The notes under the pieces are model-generated. The model ran no database searches and was not told the origin of the DNA. It saw only the letters and a program-made list of their open reading frames with translations. 64,000 nt of DNA, taken from assembly GCA_013420905.1 (NCBI GenBank), contig JAAXNY010000006.1, positions 1,488,001 through 1,552,000 of the forward strand, written 5' to 3'. The DNA is from Collybia mongolica. Lineage: Eukaryota; Basidiomycota; Agaricomycetes; Agaricales; Clitocybaceae. The position numbers were made by a program, and so were the translations under genes. Within the stretch, counting starts at the first letter, position 1. Every line of letters begins with the position of its first letter. Below, piece by piece: positions 13,431 through 26,264 of this stretch.

Positions 13431-14372
13431 ATGGCGTATTCTCCAAAGCCTGGATGTCCTCTCTGTAGTATCGTATCTTCAGCATCCCACGCGACCCCCA
13501 ACTCTCCCCGTTCCCCCTCCTTTCCAGCGGGATCAACGCAACCGGAGGTTCTCTGGCGCGACGACAACTTTACAGTCTATCGTGAAAAAGCACACCCGCT
13601 CTCAACAAAAGGACACCTCATTGTAGCTTTTAAGTTTGTCTGTCTTTCTTTCTTTTTCAATGCCCCTCTGATTGGCGTTCAGCTTGCATGTACCATCAAT
13701 ATACACTCTGGTCTGTCATCGCTTTGTCCCTCTCATCTGCTGCGCAGCTTAATACCTCTTGATTCAGTCGTCAAGTGACCTGCCGCTGCTAGTCAATATC
13801 AGAAACCTTGCCACACGACTCCTTTCATCTCTACTTTCTCCTCAGTTGCCTGCAACAACACCGTCCGTTGCTACTCATCCGCCCCTCACCCCCTTGCAAG
13901 GCGGAGGTTCCCAACTACGTATAGGGTTCATTACGCCCCCCTTCAAGGATAATAAGATTCCGGTAACAGACCATCTCCACGCACACGCATACATTGCGCC
14001 TGCAGACCTGATGGGTTGGTGGAGGGGCATTGCGTATGGTCCATTGGCATGGTATGCTATTGATGATTTAATAGCTGAGATCAGGTATGAATTGTTTCAA
14101 TGACCCCCTCGCGCATTTTTCACTGAGACCATGGCAGAGAGTCGGTTTCGAATAACCGGATTAAATCTGGCTATGAGAACCGTATACGGGCACCCATTGA
14201 CATGGTGCCTCATGCTGGAGCGCGAGCAGGTACCGCGGATGGCATAGAGACGTCTGAACGAGGACTGGGCACCACGGACTCCGACCTTGAAGATGGAGAA
14301 GGAACGTCAAGCCTGTCTCCCCATTCACCAACACTCACACCACAGAGCCGCATTCCTCATCTACGCGTGTAA
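13431..14372 (+). CDS. HIT-domain protein (histidine triad nucleotide hydrolase/transferase), 260 aa
   Basis: Exons 13431-13633, 13683-13710, 13768-14084 and 14138-14372 sum to 783 nt, in frame. The N-terminus has GCPLCSIV, a C-x2-C zinc pair typical of many HIT proteins. VLWRDDNFTVYREKAHPLSTKGHLIVAFK is split by an intron, then LHVPSIYTL. The histidine triad is in VTDHLHAHAYIAP (H-x-H-x-H). The C-terminal exon after AYGPLAWYAIDDLIAEIR is Ser/Asp-rich and disordered. HIT enzymes hydrolyse nucleotide conjugates such as AMP-lysine or dinucleoside polyphosphates; the substrate here cannot be told. Confidence 0.85.
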
Positions 14373-14556
14373 CCTCACCACCTGGGAGCTTTTGAACCCA
14401 TTACATAGCATATTTCTACACCTGAAGTCTACACATCATGGATTCTTCGGGGAAAACCCCTACAGTATATACCACATACGTACTTCTTTTTGTACAGATA
14501 TCTGACGCCCCGGCAGCCCATCCTTTCGAATTCTGGTAATGCAATTCCATATCAAG

Positions 14557-17500
14557 CTACGCGTCTGGCGGTGGCTCAGCAAACATCCAAGAGCAGAAAC
14601 GATTGACTGACAATAGGAAGAACCGGTCAACAAGGTTGACAAAGCGGTCAGTTGGTGCTCGTCAAAACGTTTCGAATCCTCATGCCATGTGTCTTGGTGT
14701 GTCCTCTTGAAATCGCTTGCACATCTGCGGACCGTCGTTGAGATGGGGATCTGTAGTCGTTGAAAGTAACGATTAGTCATTCATTGTGTACTGAAATGCG
14801 TAGGACATTTGCACATACAGGATCATATGTGTGCTCTGCCAAGACATTCGTCAGCAGCTCGGGCATCCACTTCTCGACGGTGTATGGATAACTGTCGACG
14901 AGAGCGCATATACCGAGAATGGCTGCGTGGCGTTGACGGATGGCTTTATTGTATCCTTCATTTTGCCGCGGCGGGATATGACTATTTTTAGCAAGTCGAA
15001 CAAACCGATCCTAAACCATTGGCGTTCAAAGCGAAATAATAGACAGGTTGACAGTCAATGGCCAACCTTCAGAGTAATGACGCTACGCCGTGGTGATAAG
15101 CGAAGAATACCGGACAAGGTCCTGCAGTTAGGTAAATTAATGATCATGGTTTCTAGAATACAGGCGCCAAAATCTCACGTAGCTGCCATCTCCCTCACTT
15201 CGACGACTTCATCGTCTAGACATTGGCAGAGCACCTGGGAGAATGAGCACTTGTGACTAATTTAACAAATAATTCACTAACCTCTAGAATTTCTACGATC
15301 TTGATTTCGCTAATCAGAGGCACTTGCCGGAAATAAAACACTATCAGGGAGTCAATATCGACCAACAAGCTGATGTAAGTAGGCTAGTGTCACACCCTGA
15401 ACAAGTGGTAGAGCTTTCAGTCGTACGCGCCAGGACTGATCTGTAGTCAGACGAGGTGTAAACGTAAGGGAAGGAAGACTAACAGGGGATTTTTGAATTG
15501 CTTCGAAGATCGCATCGAGGATGGAGTTCACCAAGGATACAGGAGGTGTGACCCCGCACATTCGTACCATTAACGAACTAGCCCGCGATGCAAGTTCATC
15601 GTTGTCATGTACTGATATACCCCATCAGGATTATGATATAAATGAATTCGTGAAACATACCCTCCGTAAAACGGAACAACTCGGGCTACAACGACATTAG
15701 GGTCGACACATAGATCGGCGTGCAATATGTTCTCACCATTAAAGGTAAGATGTAGTCAAAAGTAGAAATGGCATGCACATCGTGAACTGATTGGAAAAGC
15801 CACTTGCAGACGATGATGCCGACCCTGTTTTTATTCAAAGCCAGTTAGTATTTTATAGGTACGAATTACAATGAAATTTACCTATCGTATGTTGATTGGA
15901 ATGCCCGCACACCAGGCATTCGCTCCTCTCGCCATAGTTTAAAACGTTCCACGAGTTCCAAAACGCGCTCTTTATGGTATGTTCCCCGCATCCCCATAAT
16001 GTCAAAGTCAAATGGAACGGCCCGACATTCTTTGACAAATACTTCTGTGGATGGAAGTGATGGTTTTGGCTGCCACTATATGATATGATGATGTGCCAAT
16101 GTTTCACGCTATGAATCCCAATCAAGACTTACTTTGATCTTTTCTGTAAATGCTAAAATCTCCCCAACATAGGCACGGACCTGAAGGGTGCATTGAGTGA
16201 CAGCAATGTGCATTAGCAGTTATACTCACATCATCGTGTCCACTGTCGATCTCGGTCCAACATCGGCGGACGGCTTCATCTGCCCACGGCGTAAACTTTC
16301 GACCAAGCTCTTCATAGAATGCCCGAAATAATGAGAGGACTTTGATTGCATCAAAGGTCATCTCGGCATTGTAGTCTACATCATTAAACTCTTGGAGGAT
16401 ATAGTTTACGAGGGGCCATACTCTCCGTGGGTCTGTGTGATAGAAGACATACTGAGAAACAAACATGTTAGTCAAACGCTTATGTCAAAATAGAGGGGGC
16501 CGACCTCGAGAAATGATATCCATATTGACAAAGTATCAGTCTTGATGTTCTGGCCAAATATGACCTTCATTAATGGGCTAAACCACTCCCACAGCCCCTT
16601 CTGCTTCCTGATTGGCCAATGTTTAGAGCCTGGATAGTTCTGTTAACGACTGATGCATGTGTATTCACGACCGTAATCACCTCCAAGAACTCCTGCAATG
16701 AGCTCCGCTGCTGCACGCTGGGTGTTTTGGTCCTTATCAGCGACCAGTTTTTCGACAGTAGGTTTCAAGGCCTCGAGCGGCTCGTCCTCCAGGAGTTGAA
16801 CTACATACACGTCAGCGAACAGACAGTAGATCATGAGAGGGCCATCTAACATATTGATTTGACACACGAAACGTTGTCTTGTGTCATACTCGTTTCGTGG
16901 TTCTCTTCAGAATAATAAGTCGTTAATTTTTCCCAATATGATGAGCTTGTTGTTATTTCCCTGACGACAGCAATGGCGTCGCTCGAATCCGGGTCCCAAG
17001 GTTGGAATGTTGATTGAATGTCATCGGGAGGTAGGTAGAGAGCGACTGAATTCTTCCAAGCCACCCATCCAGGTGGATCACTATCCTGAAATATTCTACA
17101 TAAAGATGGTGAGCTATGGTGGGGCCTTGAAAATTGTGATACTAACGGTATCCGACCCCCTCGACTAACATCAGTGGAGGTTTTGAATCTAGCCAGGAAG
17201 TCGGTAGTAGTTCGGTTTGAATACTCTATAGCCACATCCCTAATTAGGGGGTTATGGTTACGCATGAGTGCTAGATCTGCTGAGCTACCACAGAATGTGC
17301 GTAATTTGATGTTACGAGTGGTTTTCATTATAGCTCGTTGTGCATACTTAGGCATGATAAGCTTTGATCAAAAAAAAACAAAAAATAGCATCTTACGTAG
17401 CGCTTCAAATGATTATTTAGTTGCGGCAAATGGACCAGAACGTAGAACTTACTATAGTGGGGTGGTTGTCATGAACCTTTTCCAGAAAGTATCTCATTTG

Positions 17501-20500
17501 CGAGGGGATCTGAGGTGCATCACGTCGAACGAGTGTCCGTAGGCACCTGGTTGCGAATATGGCATATCGCCAATGCGTTTTGGGGGAACTTGCTATTTCA
17601 AGGATAGACTTGATCTATATAAGAACGTGATTAAGTAGAGATATGCATCTGCAATGTGGAAGATGACCTACGTTTGAATTGATAGCCTCATTATTGTTTC
17701 GTATACGTTCGATTCGTTTTGCGCGACACCGAGCCATCACCAGATCACCCTTGGGTTTAGCACCAAGCACCGATTTCAAATCTAAGAGTGCTGAATCTAG
17801 AGCTGGTTTGGGAACATCGTACACAAGGTAGTTAGGTTCCAAGAAACTACTAAGGCCTTGGATGAAAAATGAGTGGAAACTCTATCAAATACACAAAACG
17901 GTATTCACAATTCTCTGAGACACTAGAAACACAGTCTTGAACGGAAGGCTACGGGAAGAGATTGCCATATTAATAGGCGGTGATAGACCATGGGAAACTA
18001 GGACTTTTACCTTTTCGTTGTGTTGACACAACAAAAGGCTCTTGATCATTTGGGGAGCAAGTCTTGGTTCTGACAGACGATCAGCATTCATTATCATTAT
18101 ATACATATATATATCAATAATCACTAAACATGGCATACCTGATATTGCATACTTTCCCAAAAACGATGAATTCAAAGTCCACAGTGCCCCTTTCATGCGG
18201 TCATCATCTGTTCCTGGCCCAAGTGCTTCAAAGAGAGAAGGCAGTGCACGACGTCGAACACCGTCATAGATCTGCACTGATGTTGGCATCTGTGAGGTTG
18301 AGCAGCAGGAATTCTTCTCACCTCGCAGATAGCCTCCAACACAGCTTGACTCGACCTGGATTTGCGATTCATGACACTTTCTCTTGTCATCACTACTATC
18401 TTGGACTTGCCTTCGAATTACTGCATAGTGCCACAGAGACCACTGCACGATATCGTCGATGAGAGCGTCTTCAAGATGCCCGCGATGACGCTCGATGGCG
18501 TTCCACCGAAGACGAGCAGAATGATAATATCTGGAATAGTAGATGGGATCAGACATCTCTGGAATACTCATACATCACATACCGAGCCCTCCGAATGTGC
18601 ACTGCTCGTGGCCAAACCTTCTGATGAGCATATTGACGAGCTACATTCTTCTCAGAAATATATTGCTCCTCATTGTAGAGGTAGCTACCCGACATTAGAG
18701 GAAATGGAAACGAGGTGTGACGTGAGGCCTACCTATCCCTGCTATCGCCATATTCCAGCATGTAAGTTCTAATGGCGTTGACCTGGAAAAATTGAGCCAT
18801 GCGATGCTGGGGTTTCATATGCACCACTGACAAGCGTATCGACCGCATCGACGGTATTCTCTTCACCCTGTTGGCGTAGTGACACTGATGCATCATGTAG
18901 GAAAGTACCGAAACGTCGTCTTAACAAGGCTATAAGTTGATAACGACTGTCACTTGGATCAGTGAGACAGAATCCTGAGTTGATTACTTCGATAGAGGCA
19001 ATCATTTCAGGTATCTCATCCCTAGGTAGCTTGAGCTGACTTCGATAAAATGTGTAAAGCGGGCTCACAAAATGTCGCTTGTTGATTTAGCTTCAGAGAT
19101 TTCCTCAGAGGTGAAGACTTCTTTGATTAGAGTTGGGATTCCAGAGAAAGCGTGTTGGACAAGGCTGAGATGTCTTCGGAAAAGCGTTAGTTTACCAAGA
19201 CTTTGATAAACGATAATCAACATACCGACAGAAATCATTACGCCAAACACTGTCCCTTACCACTGCTTCGGATGAATAATGTAAGAATAAGCGATTAAAT
19301 ATCAAATTCAAACTTACAAGGCATGAGGAGGCCCTCAAGGACAGACAATGTTGGCTCGACGATCTCCTTGAATATACACAGCGCAAAATCAAGCTCTTCT
19401 TCATTCGGCACATGCCACGAGACCTGGGGTAGATGAGCTTTGAGAATAACGATCGATTCTTGCACTGACTGTGACTTCCTCAGGCTTATATAATTTTCCC
19501 CAGTGACGATGGTGGTTAGCGCGAAATTCTGAAGAAAGGTCAAGTCATTAAGAATATAAAAATTGTGGTAAGGCCCACCATCACTGTCCCATTCATCTGG
19601 ATTCGCGAACTTATTTTCCAAGGGATAAGTGTGGGAAAGGGTGAGTAGTGTGCTAGAAAGCAGATTTCCATTCCAGGTATAGCCACGTTTGGAAAGAGTT
19701 TTTGCATGGAGTAGCTTTAAAAGCTCCAAAAGTTCATCTTTATACTTCAAAATCTGTATAGGGTATAAAACTAGGAATCAAAATCCTAGAGGGAAACGTA
19801 CAGCACGCCCATCGCTAAAATGGAAAGGTCAGATAAAGTAGATAGCATGAATGATCAAAGACGTACTTGTAGACGGTACCTCGTAAGATAGCAAGATCTA
19901 AGCGAGAAATGAGTTGAGACCAAGGTCATGTAGAAGTTGCATACTCCAGTGTAATGTGGCATCTGACGGCAGTGGGGAAGATGCTGAAGTTGTTCTTAAA
20001 GAACTGGCACCATTCTCAAGCTCTAACCGAATATTTTGTGAACAGAAAGGGAAGAATTTGGCAAGGGTTTTCACGGGGTCCGCGTTCGCAACACACTCCA
20101 CAAGTTGATGAACGGCCCTGACAGCATTAGAACGTACGTTTGTACTGGCATAGTCAAATATCATGTTCAAAACTAAGTCGTAGAGCGGTTCCGATAGATG
20201 AACACATATCTGACTGCATGTACTAGTCACAGCATCCACAACCTGAACTTTGGGAAAAAAATATCAGCCCAACGGGTAATAAAAGGATTCAGTCCATCCA
20301 CCTTCTGTTACACCTCCAGCCGAGCCATCATGGCCTTCCTCTGGTAGGTTGTCCAATAGCTGAATGACGCGACGAATAAAACTAGTGATCCAGTCCGGGA
20401 AGCTACCTGTTGAGTCCTAGTCACACAATTGTCTTTTTGAGTACCATATAGTTGAAACATGATGGAATATATGTACCCGAAGGAGAGCGTCCTCCTGTTC

Positions 20501-23076
20501 ATCCGTAAGCCTGGACTCTAAGTCGGTGAAAGGGCCGTTCAACTCATCCAAAGAGAATGATGGTAGAGCTATATCTGGGCCCGAAGGTAGCGTAGGTTCT
20601 AAATCGAGAGTAAGTGGAGGCCCATCAACGGTCAAATCGCCGAATTTTATAAATTGGGATATTTCAATTAGAAAGGCTGTAGTGCAGAGCTAACGAATAT
20701 ATTGAGCAAGGCAAAACGAATTAGTAAATTTGATTTCACTGTTTTTGATGGATCATTCTGTGAAATTTGAATAATAATTTGTAACTTGAACGCAAAATAG
20801 ACGCACGAGATCAATACCAGGAATGAGGAGCTCCAGAATCGGCACAAGGTGCTTTGCACCTGGGTAATGGACATCCCGCGACACGATAGCTGGTGCCACG
20901 GCACCAAGCGCTTTGATGACCGCAATAGTTCTTTGTGTCTTGAAGTGACATCAGTGAAGGACAAGCGAGTGGCAATTAATGTAGCCAACCTCCACAAGTG
21001 CCTCCAAAGATGGTACAGCTCGCTCAAGGATAGGTGTGAGTATCAAATCCGGCTCCATGATACTCATGGATTTGAGGCAACTTTGAATATTTGAAACAGT
21101 AGCCAAGTCTTGCGAAAACATCGCAAGGAGCGTTACAGTCCTGAGAGATTTGACGAGCTCCCGCTTCATTTGTTTTGTCAAACGTCGATGCTGTTGCAAT
21201 GTTAGGTATCGTTCGGATTGTTGGTCCCGTAGAACCTTACCTTTGGGGTTTTGCAATCAGGCCGCTGCTCTTCATACCAACCTACTCATTATATTTAATA
21301 ACGAATCGACGGAGAAACTGGAATAGTATGTACGCTTGTTGAAGTCGTATACGATATATTTGATGAAAGCGCTAAGCTAGAAATTGGATTCATTAGCTCT
21401 AGGTCTAGCGCTCGCTTGAACTAAGGATCCTAAGAAGTATACTCACATCATTTGTCCAAGCTCCAGAATTCGAAGGGTGAAAAAAACCCTCGGTGGACGC
21501 AATCAGTCGCGCCAACGAATCCAACGCCTTCGAGCCAGCCAAATACATCCGCTTGTGTGTATGACTAGGTTCGCCGAGCGGGGCAGCAAGGAATTCACCG
21601 AGTGTACTTGTCTGGATCTGGGGCGTATTCATTCCTGAAGGCAGTGGAGAGAAGAGAGGTGTAGGTGCATTGGAAAAAGGAACGGGGGACCCATCCGAAG
21701 CCATTGAATATACAATGATGCGAGCCAGAGAATCTGAATAATATGGTCAGATCAATTGCGTCAGTGACTTCACAGAGTTAATAACATACGAATTCTCCAG
21801 TTAGGTTTCGGTAACCTCCCAATTTCAAATCCTGCCTGGCCATCAGCGGATGGTCCCGTCGTGAGGGACCCAGAATCTGCCAAAGGAATTTCTGGAATAA
21901 TGACAAGTTCAGTTGATTAGAAGGGTAATGGGTGAAAATAACATACCCATGGAGGCAAGACATTTACACATTAAGAGATGCCACTCGTGCTCACTGAATA
22001 TCCCAATATCCTTATATAAACCTGTCCATGTTGAGTGCTCCTTGATACCATCTTGTGACCAACAAGGCCTTCCTTCTCCGTCCGACTTCTCATCATCTGG
22101 AATCTCCAGTATATTTTTTGGATCACTGGCTTCGGGAGAAACATGCATCTCTGCTAACCATGAGAGGAAATGCAACATCCGTTCATCGTACATATAAGAG
22201 TTTATTGACTCCCACATCCGAAATAGCATTGGAAGGTACGATTGTGGGTGGCTTAGTGGTAAGAACGTCAAAAGGTAGTATTGCGATGAAAGGATGCTCT
22301 AGAAGCAATAATGATCACGGCAGATCATAAAGCAGTAGTAAAGAGTACTCACGTCTAGTTTGGTTCCATCAATCAATGGGACGAAGGTGGAAAGCATTTC
22401 CTCGATCGCAGCTGGGTGGAAAAAACGACGCGCATGACTAGCGATGAATCCAATACACCAAGACAATTGACTAATCCGCCGACGTCAGCAATGAGAGCAG
22501 GAGTGATACAGGTAAGTGCCTCTCACGTGTACTCAAACTGCCTACGCGTAAGAAATAAGTCCTGCTTTAATGCATCGTACAAGGGTTTCCATGGGAGCCT
22601 CATATCTTTGATTGACACCTTTTCCTTCGACTTTGTTAAAGCATTGAAAGTATCGGCACATGTAGCAACTAGTTGGGCCGACATCCCTGGCAAAGTGCTG
22701 ACGTGGAAATAGACTTTTGCGAGCTTAATTCGCCTGTCTTTCGGAATGGGGTACTTCAGCATGGACCAGCTGTAGTAGATGGTCATTATCCTGCCTCGTT
22801 CTGGAGAAGCTCGTATACGTACTAAGACAACATGCTGTCCCATTGCAACAATCCAGTATCGTAGTCTTCCGCCTCAACGCACTGGACTATACGCAAAAGA
22901 ATAAAATCAAGCATTTCCAACATCCTGGATTGTGTCTCCACCGAATAGGGCAGTGACCTTGCGTAAACTTTGAATTTCTGCATATCCCGCTCGTCCTTGG
23001 GCTGAAGATCGTTAGGCGCCGTTATTGGTGTGTGCAGTTCATTGATATTCAGCAACGACATGTTTGGGAGAACCAT
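14557..23076 (-). CDS. BLM10: Proteasome activator BLM10/PA200 (PSME4)
   Basis: Giant HEAT-repeat protein that caps the 20S proteasome and opens its gate, in the nucleus. The gene covers about 8.5 kb with many short introns. Start at 23076 (MVLPNMSLLNINELHTPITA; a second ATG is at 23061). Family landmarks from N to C: LPYSVETQSRMLEMLDFILL, DMRLPWKPLYDALKQDLFL, IYYSRYYHSARLRWNAIERH, RNHNPLIRDVAIEYSNR, and near the end DFKRTHQDTWHEDSKRFDEH and QLTALSTLLTGSSY. The final exon is only 8 nt (14557-14564); joined over the 47-nt intron 14565-14611 it completes SSYYA and the stop. This is the HbYX-type tail (Hb-Tyr-X) that docks in the 20S alpha pocket. Read through, the exon would instead lose the motif. 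Exact internal exons were not all resolved. Confidence 0.9.
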
Positions 23077-23298
23077 CTGTGGTAGATATTAGTTCCAAAA
23101 CAGATTCGCGTGACAATATGGTATGAGATATAGTGAGGATGTTGGGGGTGGAAGACTGAAAACAAGATCAGTGTGTAAGCTTAAGTTATTGTGGCGTCTC
23201 TGTTCCATTGGAGCTTATCGATCTATATCATATGAAGTGAAATGTTGATGGCGAGAACCCTTCTCTAAATAAATTGCAAGACCACAATAATATACATT

Positions 23299-24366
23299 TT
23301 AGGTAGAAGCTGAAATGGCTGCTTCATGTAATTCTGCAATTGCTCCCTCACGTACCAATGTCCATATACCCTCTCTTTGAGCTTTGACATCTCCTAGACC
23401 TTCACGAATTTCTTGCAATCGTTCAACATACTCCCGACCGTCATCCTGTAATTCTCTCAACGCCGCCAATGATTTCTCCAGGTTATCCAATTGCATCTCA
23501 GGAGAGGCAAAATGGGATGGTTCAAAAACTGGTGGGCCACCATTAGAATGGGATAATAGGAAGAGTTTATGTATGATCGGTGTAAGATCAGGTGCGCGAG
23601 AATGCCTACTATCTTGATCACGTTGGACCTCGGGAGCGTTGTCCTCATCTTCCCGCTTTGGAACGACGGAAGAGTCACCAAATTGCTTATCTGGATCTTC
23701 ACTCATGGCTTGCCATAATCTCCCCAAGGCTCTCCGCATATTAGCTTCCCCTTCAATCAATCCGTTGGTCGCGTGCTCCAGTTCGTCTAATAAACGGGAG
23801 CGAAAAGTGTGCGTCACAGCCTTGTCCATGACGAAAGATGAGTAACTCAGGTGATGCGAAGTTGGAGGTGGATAAGGCGAGATTGATGGAGGTGACGGAG
23901 AACGTGATAAATGAGGGAGTGATGGTGGAGATGGTGAACGCCGGTCTGGTGGGAGGAGGAGCTTCATGCGCTTCCTCGCTCGCTCTTCCGCCTGTTAATA
24001 CAGTGAGGAAATAATATATCAAGAGAAATGACGCATTACCTCCCAATCGTCCATTCCTGGACCCCATGGTGTGATTTTGCCCCGGCGGACCCAACGCGCT
24101 CCCTTAACAGTTTTGTTCCCCCAATTCCCCCCTTTTGACCCAACGTGTAAGTCTTCTTCGTCCGATTCATGACCATGAGAAGGGTAATACCAATTGTTTT
24201 GATCACCCAACGGAGGAAGGTCATCTCTGTGGTGCGTTAAGCAATGGAGATCCGTGACCTGGTCAAACAATATCGTACCCTGTTTGTTCTGGAAAGAAAG
24301 GCCTTCGCGCCATGGCGAATTGGTGGAGGGACATGAAGGGTTACTGGCAAATATTGACAGAGTTTT
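23299..24366 (-). CDS. Hypothetical protein with Ser/Pro-rich middle and coiled-coil end, 5' end unresolved
   Basis: Family not recognised. The last exon (23299 to about 23,995) reads EERARKRMKLLLPPDRRS, then SPSPPSLPHLSRSPSPPS repeats, and a helical region: DKAVTHTFRSRLLDELEHA, MRRALGRLWQAMSEDPDKQF, LDNLEKSLAALRELQDDG and EYVERLQEIREGLGDVKAQ, likely coiled coil. The preceding exon, joined at DDWE/AEERAR, contains LFDQVTDLHCLTHHRDDLPP, GDQNNWYYPSHGHESDEED and GARWVRRGKITPWGPGMDD. That frame stays open to 24,366 but has no ATG, so an upstream start exon is missing. A nuclear scaffold is one guess; nothing in the sequence proves it. Confidence 0.6.
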
Positions 24367-24624
24367 TTAGAATCCGCCTTTTGGCGTTGTATTTTAATAC
24401 AATTGATGGTCAGACGGCCAGATTGTAACCGGCAAGCGCCGCTAAGTAATTACAAAAAGGGTAAAATCCAGCTATGTAACAAATATAATCATATAGCAAT
24501 TAAAAAGGTGCCACATTGGCTTGCAAAAGCTCACTCAGCCCGTTAGGTAAAATACCGCGCATATGCTGACGGAGGAAGGTTGCATGGCCAAGAACCTTCC
24601 GCAATAATCTGTTCAAATACATCT

Positions 24625-25470
24625 TCACAGCAACGAAACAGATCGAGGGAACTGCGCGACAACTCGAGCTGGAGATTCCTCAGCATCCTGACCTTCAGAG
24701 TCCACTGACTTCGCCCCACTTACAGAATCTTCATAGCCCATCCCCACTTTCCGACACATGAATAAATGAACGAGGGTGGGCAGATCAATAATGGATCGAC
24801 TTTTAAGCTTTTTTCGTAGAGGCCGGAACAGCGCCAGATCGCGTGTATGCAGAGCTGGGTGAGAGAGTCCTAGTACCTTCAATACAATGAATTAACCGAA
24901 GAGAACATAGTAACGGAATGGCGTTACGGAAAGAGCAGTCCACAAACTGTGGCCAACGATAATTTTTCCTTTGATGATATCGGCAACTCGAAGTTGAACA
25001 TTCTCAAACAGTGGGGCTGCATCATAGGGATCACTGAACTTGGCGGCGCCTGGACAAGGAGAGGCGTTACCATTCTCGAGATGTGCAAGCTTTAAACCTG
25101 TTTCGCGGGTCCTGTAATCTTCAACGCAATGTCTACACGCTGACAAGTAAGGAGTCGCCAATTTGAGAATTGGCATGCTCTAAACTGACGTTGGCCGGAC
25201 ATATGTGTCCAAAGTGGCATCACCCCAGTAATCCACAATGGATACGCGACTGTGAAAAGTCAAACATGCAAGATGACTAAAACCATGAATACGGCATACG
25301 CCACCATTGGTATTCTCTCGGTACATCCCTTTACGTCCACGGCACCGATGTACACAACCAATACCGAGAGGGAAATATACCTGTGAGAGAATAAGCACTG
25401 AGCATGATTATCAAAGAAACTTACTCTTGGGGCAGGAAATACCGCCCAATAGTCCTGGCTTGTGTGCATG
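24625..25470 (-). CDS. REX4-like RNA exonuclease, apparently degenerate
   Basis: REX4-family DEDDh exonuclease fold, seen in order as RVSIVDYWGDATLDTYVRPT, VEDYRTRETGLKLAHL, FENVQLRVADIIKGKIIVGH, SLWTALS joined to VLGLSHPALHTRDLALFRPL, and SRSIIDLPTLVHLFMCRKVG. Active REX4 proteins carry DCEMVG (motif I), H-x4-D-L (motif II) and Y-x-H-x4-D (motif III). Here no DxE motif is visible upstream of RVSIVDYW. Motif II reads GHSLWTALS (Ala at the Asp position). Motif III reads YEDSVSGAKSVD (Asp at the His position). The 5' exons could not be assembled. It may be a pseudoenzyme or a decaying gene. Confidence 0.5.
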
Positions 25471-26264
25471 GCTTGGCCAACTTGGTTCCAGGAATCCCAC
25501 TTCCATCCTGACTGTGTGATGCCGACACATCTGTTATTTTAAAGTCAGTTCATTGGCTCCCTCATGTAAGAGTGATCGATGCATACGGGGGTGGAAAATA
25601 TGATTTGAGGACGCCATTGAAGTACCAAACTTTGGAGACAGAACATCAAATATGGCGTCCGATTGGAGCAGGAGTTGGGGGTCTGACTGAGCAAGTCTGA
25701 CGCGTTTATGTGACTGGGAAACGACAATAAGTAATTCATAATGAGTGCGACCAGCTATAAGGGTGATATTCAGGGCAATGAGGAGATTCCGACACCGGAC
25801 GCTGTCGGTAATCGATAGCTCCCACTTCAATGGAAGACACATAACCAGTCAGCTCTACCCGCAACACAGATCGGAAGGGTGCCTGGCATTATGACACTGA
25901 TAACATTTAGTTGTTTAACGTGGATTGACAGGTTGGTGTAGGCAAGATATTAGAAGTGTTACCAAAATAGTGCGGGATAGAAGCCCCGTGAGTTTACACG
26001 TATACCGTCCATTCACCTTGTTAGGAGCACAAATTCGCTCATATACGGCGGGTAATAGGCTTCTCCAGGGGGAGATCGTAAGATATAGGACAAATTGTTG
26101 GGGATATCTGGATTGACAGGCACATAAGTACACGATAAGCCTTACATATCCCTCTCAAATATTGTGCTCATCTTCATGCTTCCTTTTTCTGAAATGAGAG
26201 CTGGTAAATAGGTATCTCAAAAGGGCGGTACCGAAGAACTGACCATTCTATAATGATCACACAT
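25471..26264. other. Gene-poor stretch, possibly decayed coding sequence
   Basis: About 800 bp between the REX4-like remnant and biotin synthase. A minus-strand open frame at 25,534-25,842 (102 codons) has no recognisable motif and could be an upstream exon of the remnant. Otherwise nothing seen. Confidence 0.35.

Noticed and set aside
18042..18772. Long + strand frames within the BLM10 region
   Set aside because: They lie opposite conserved BLM10 exons and carry no recognisable domain.
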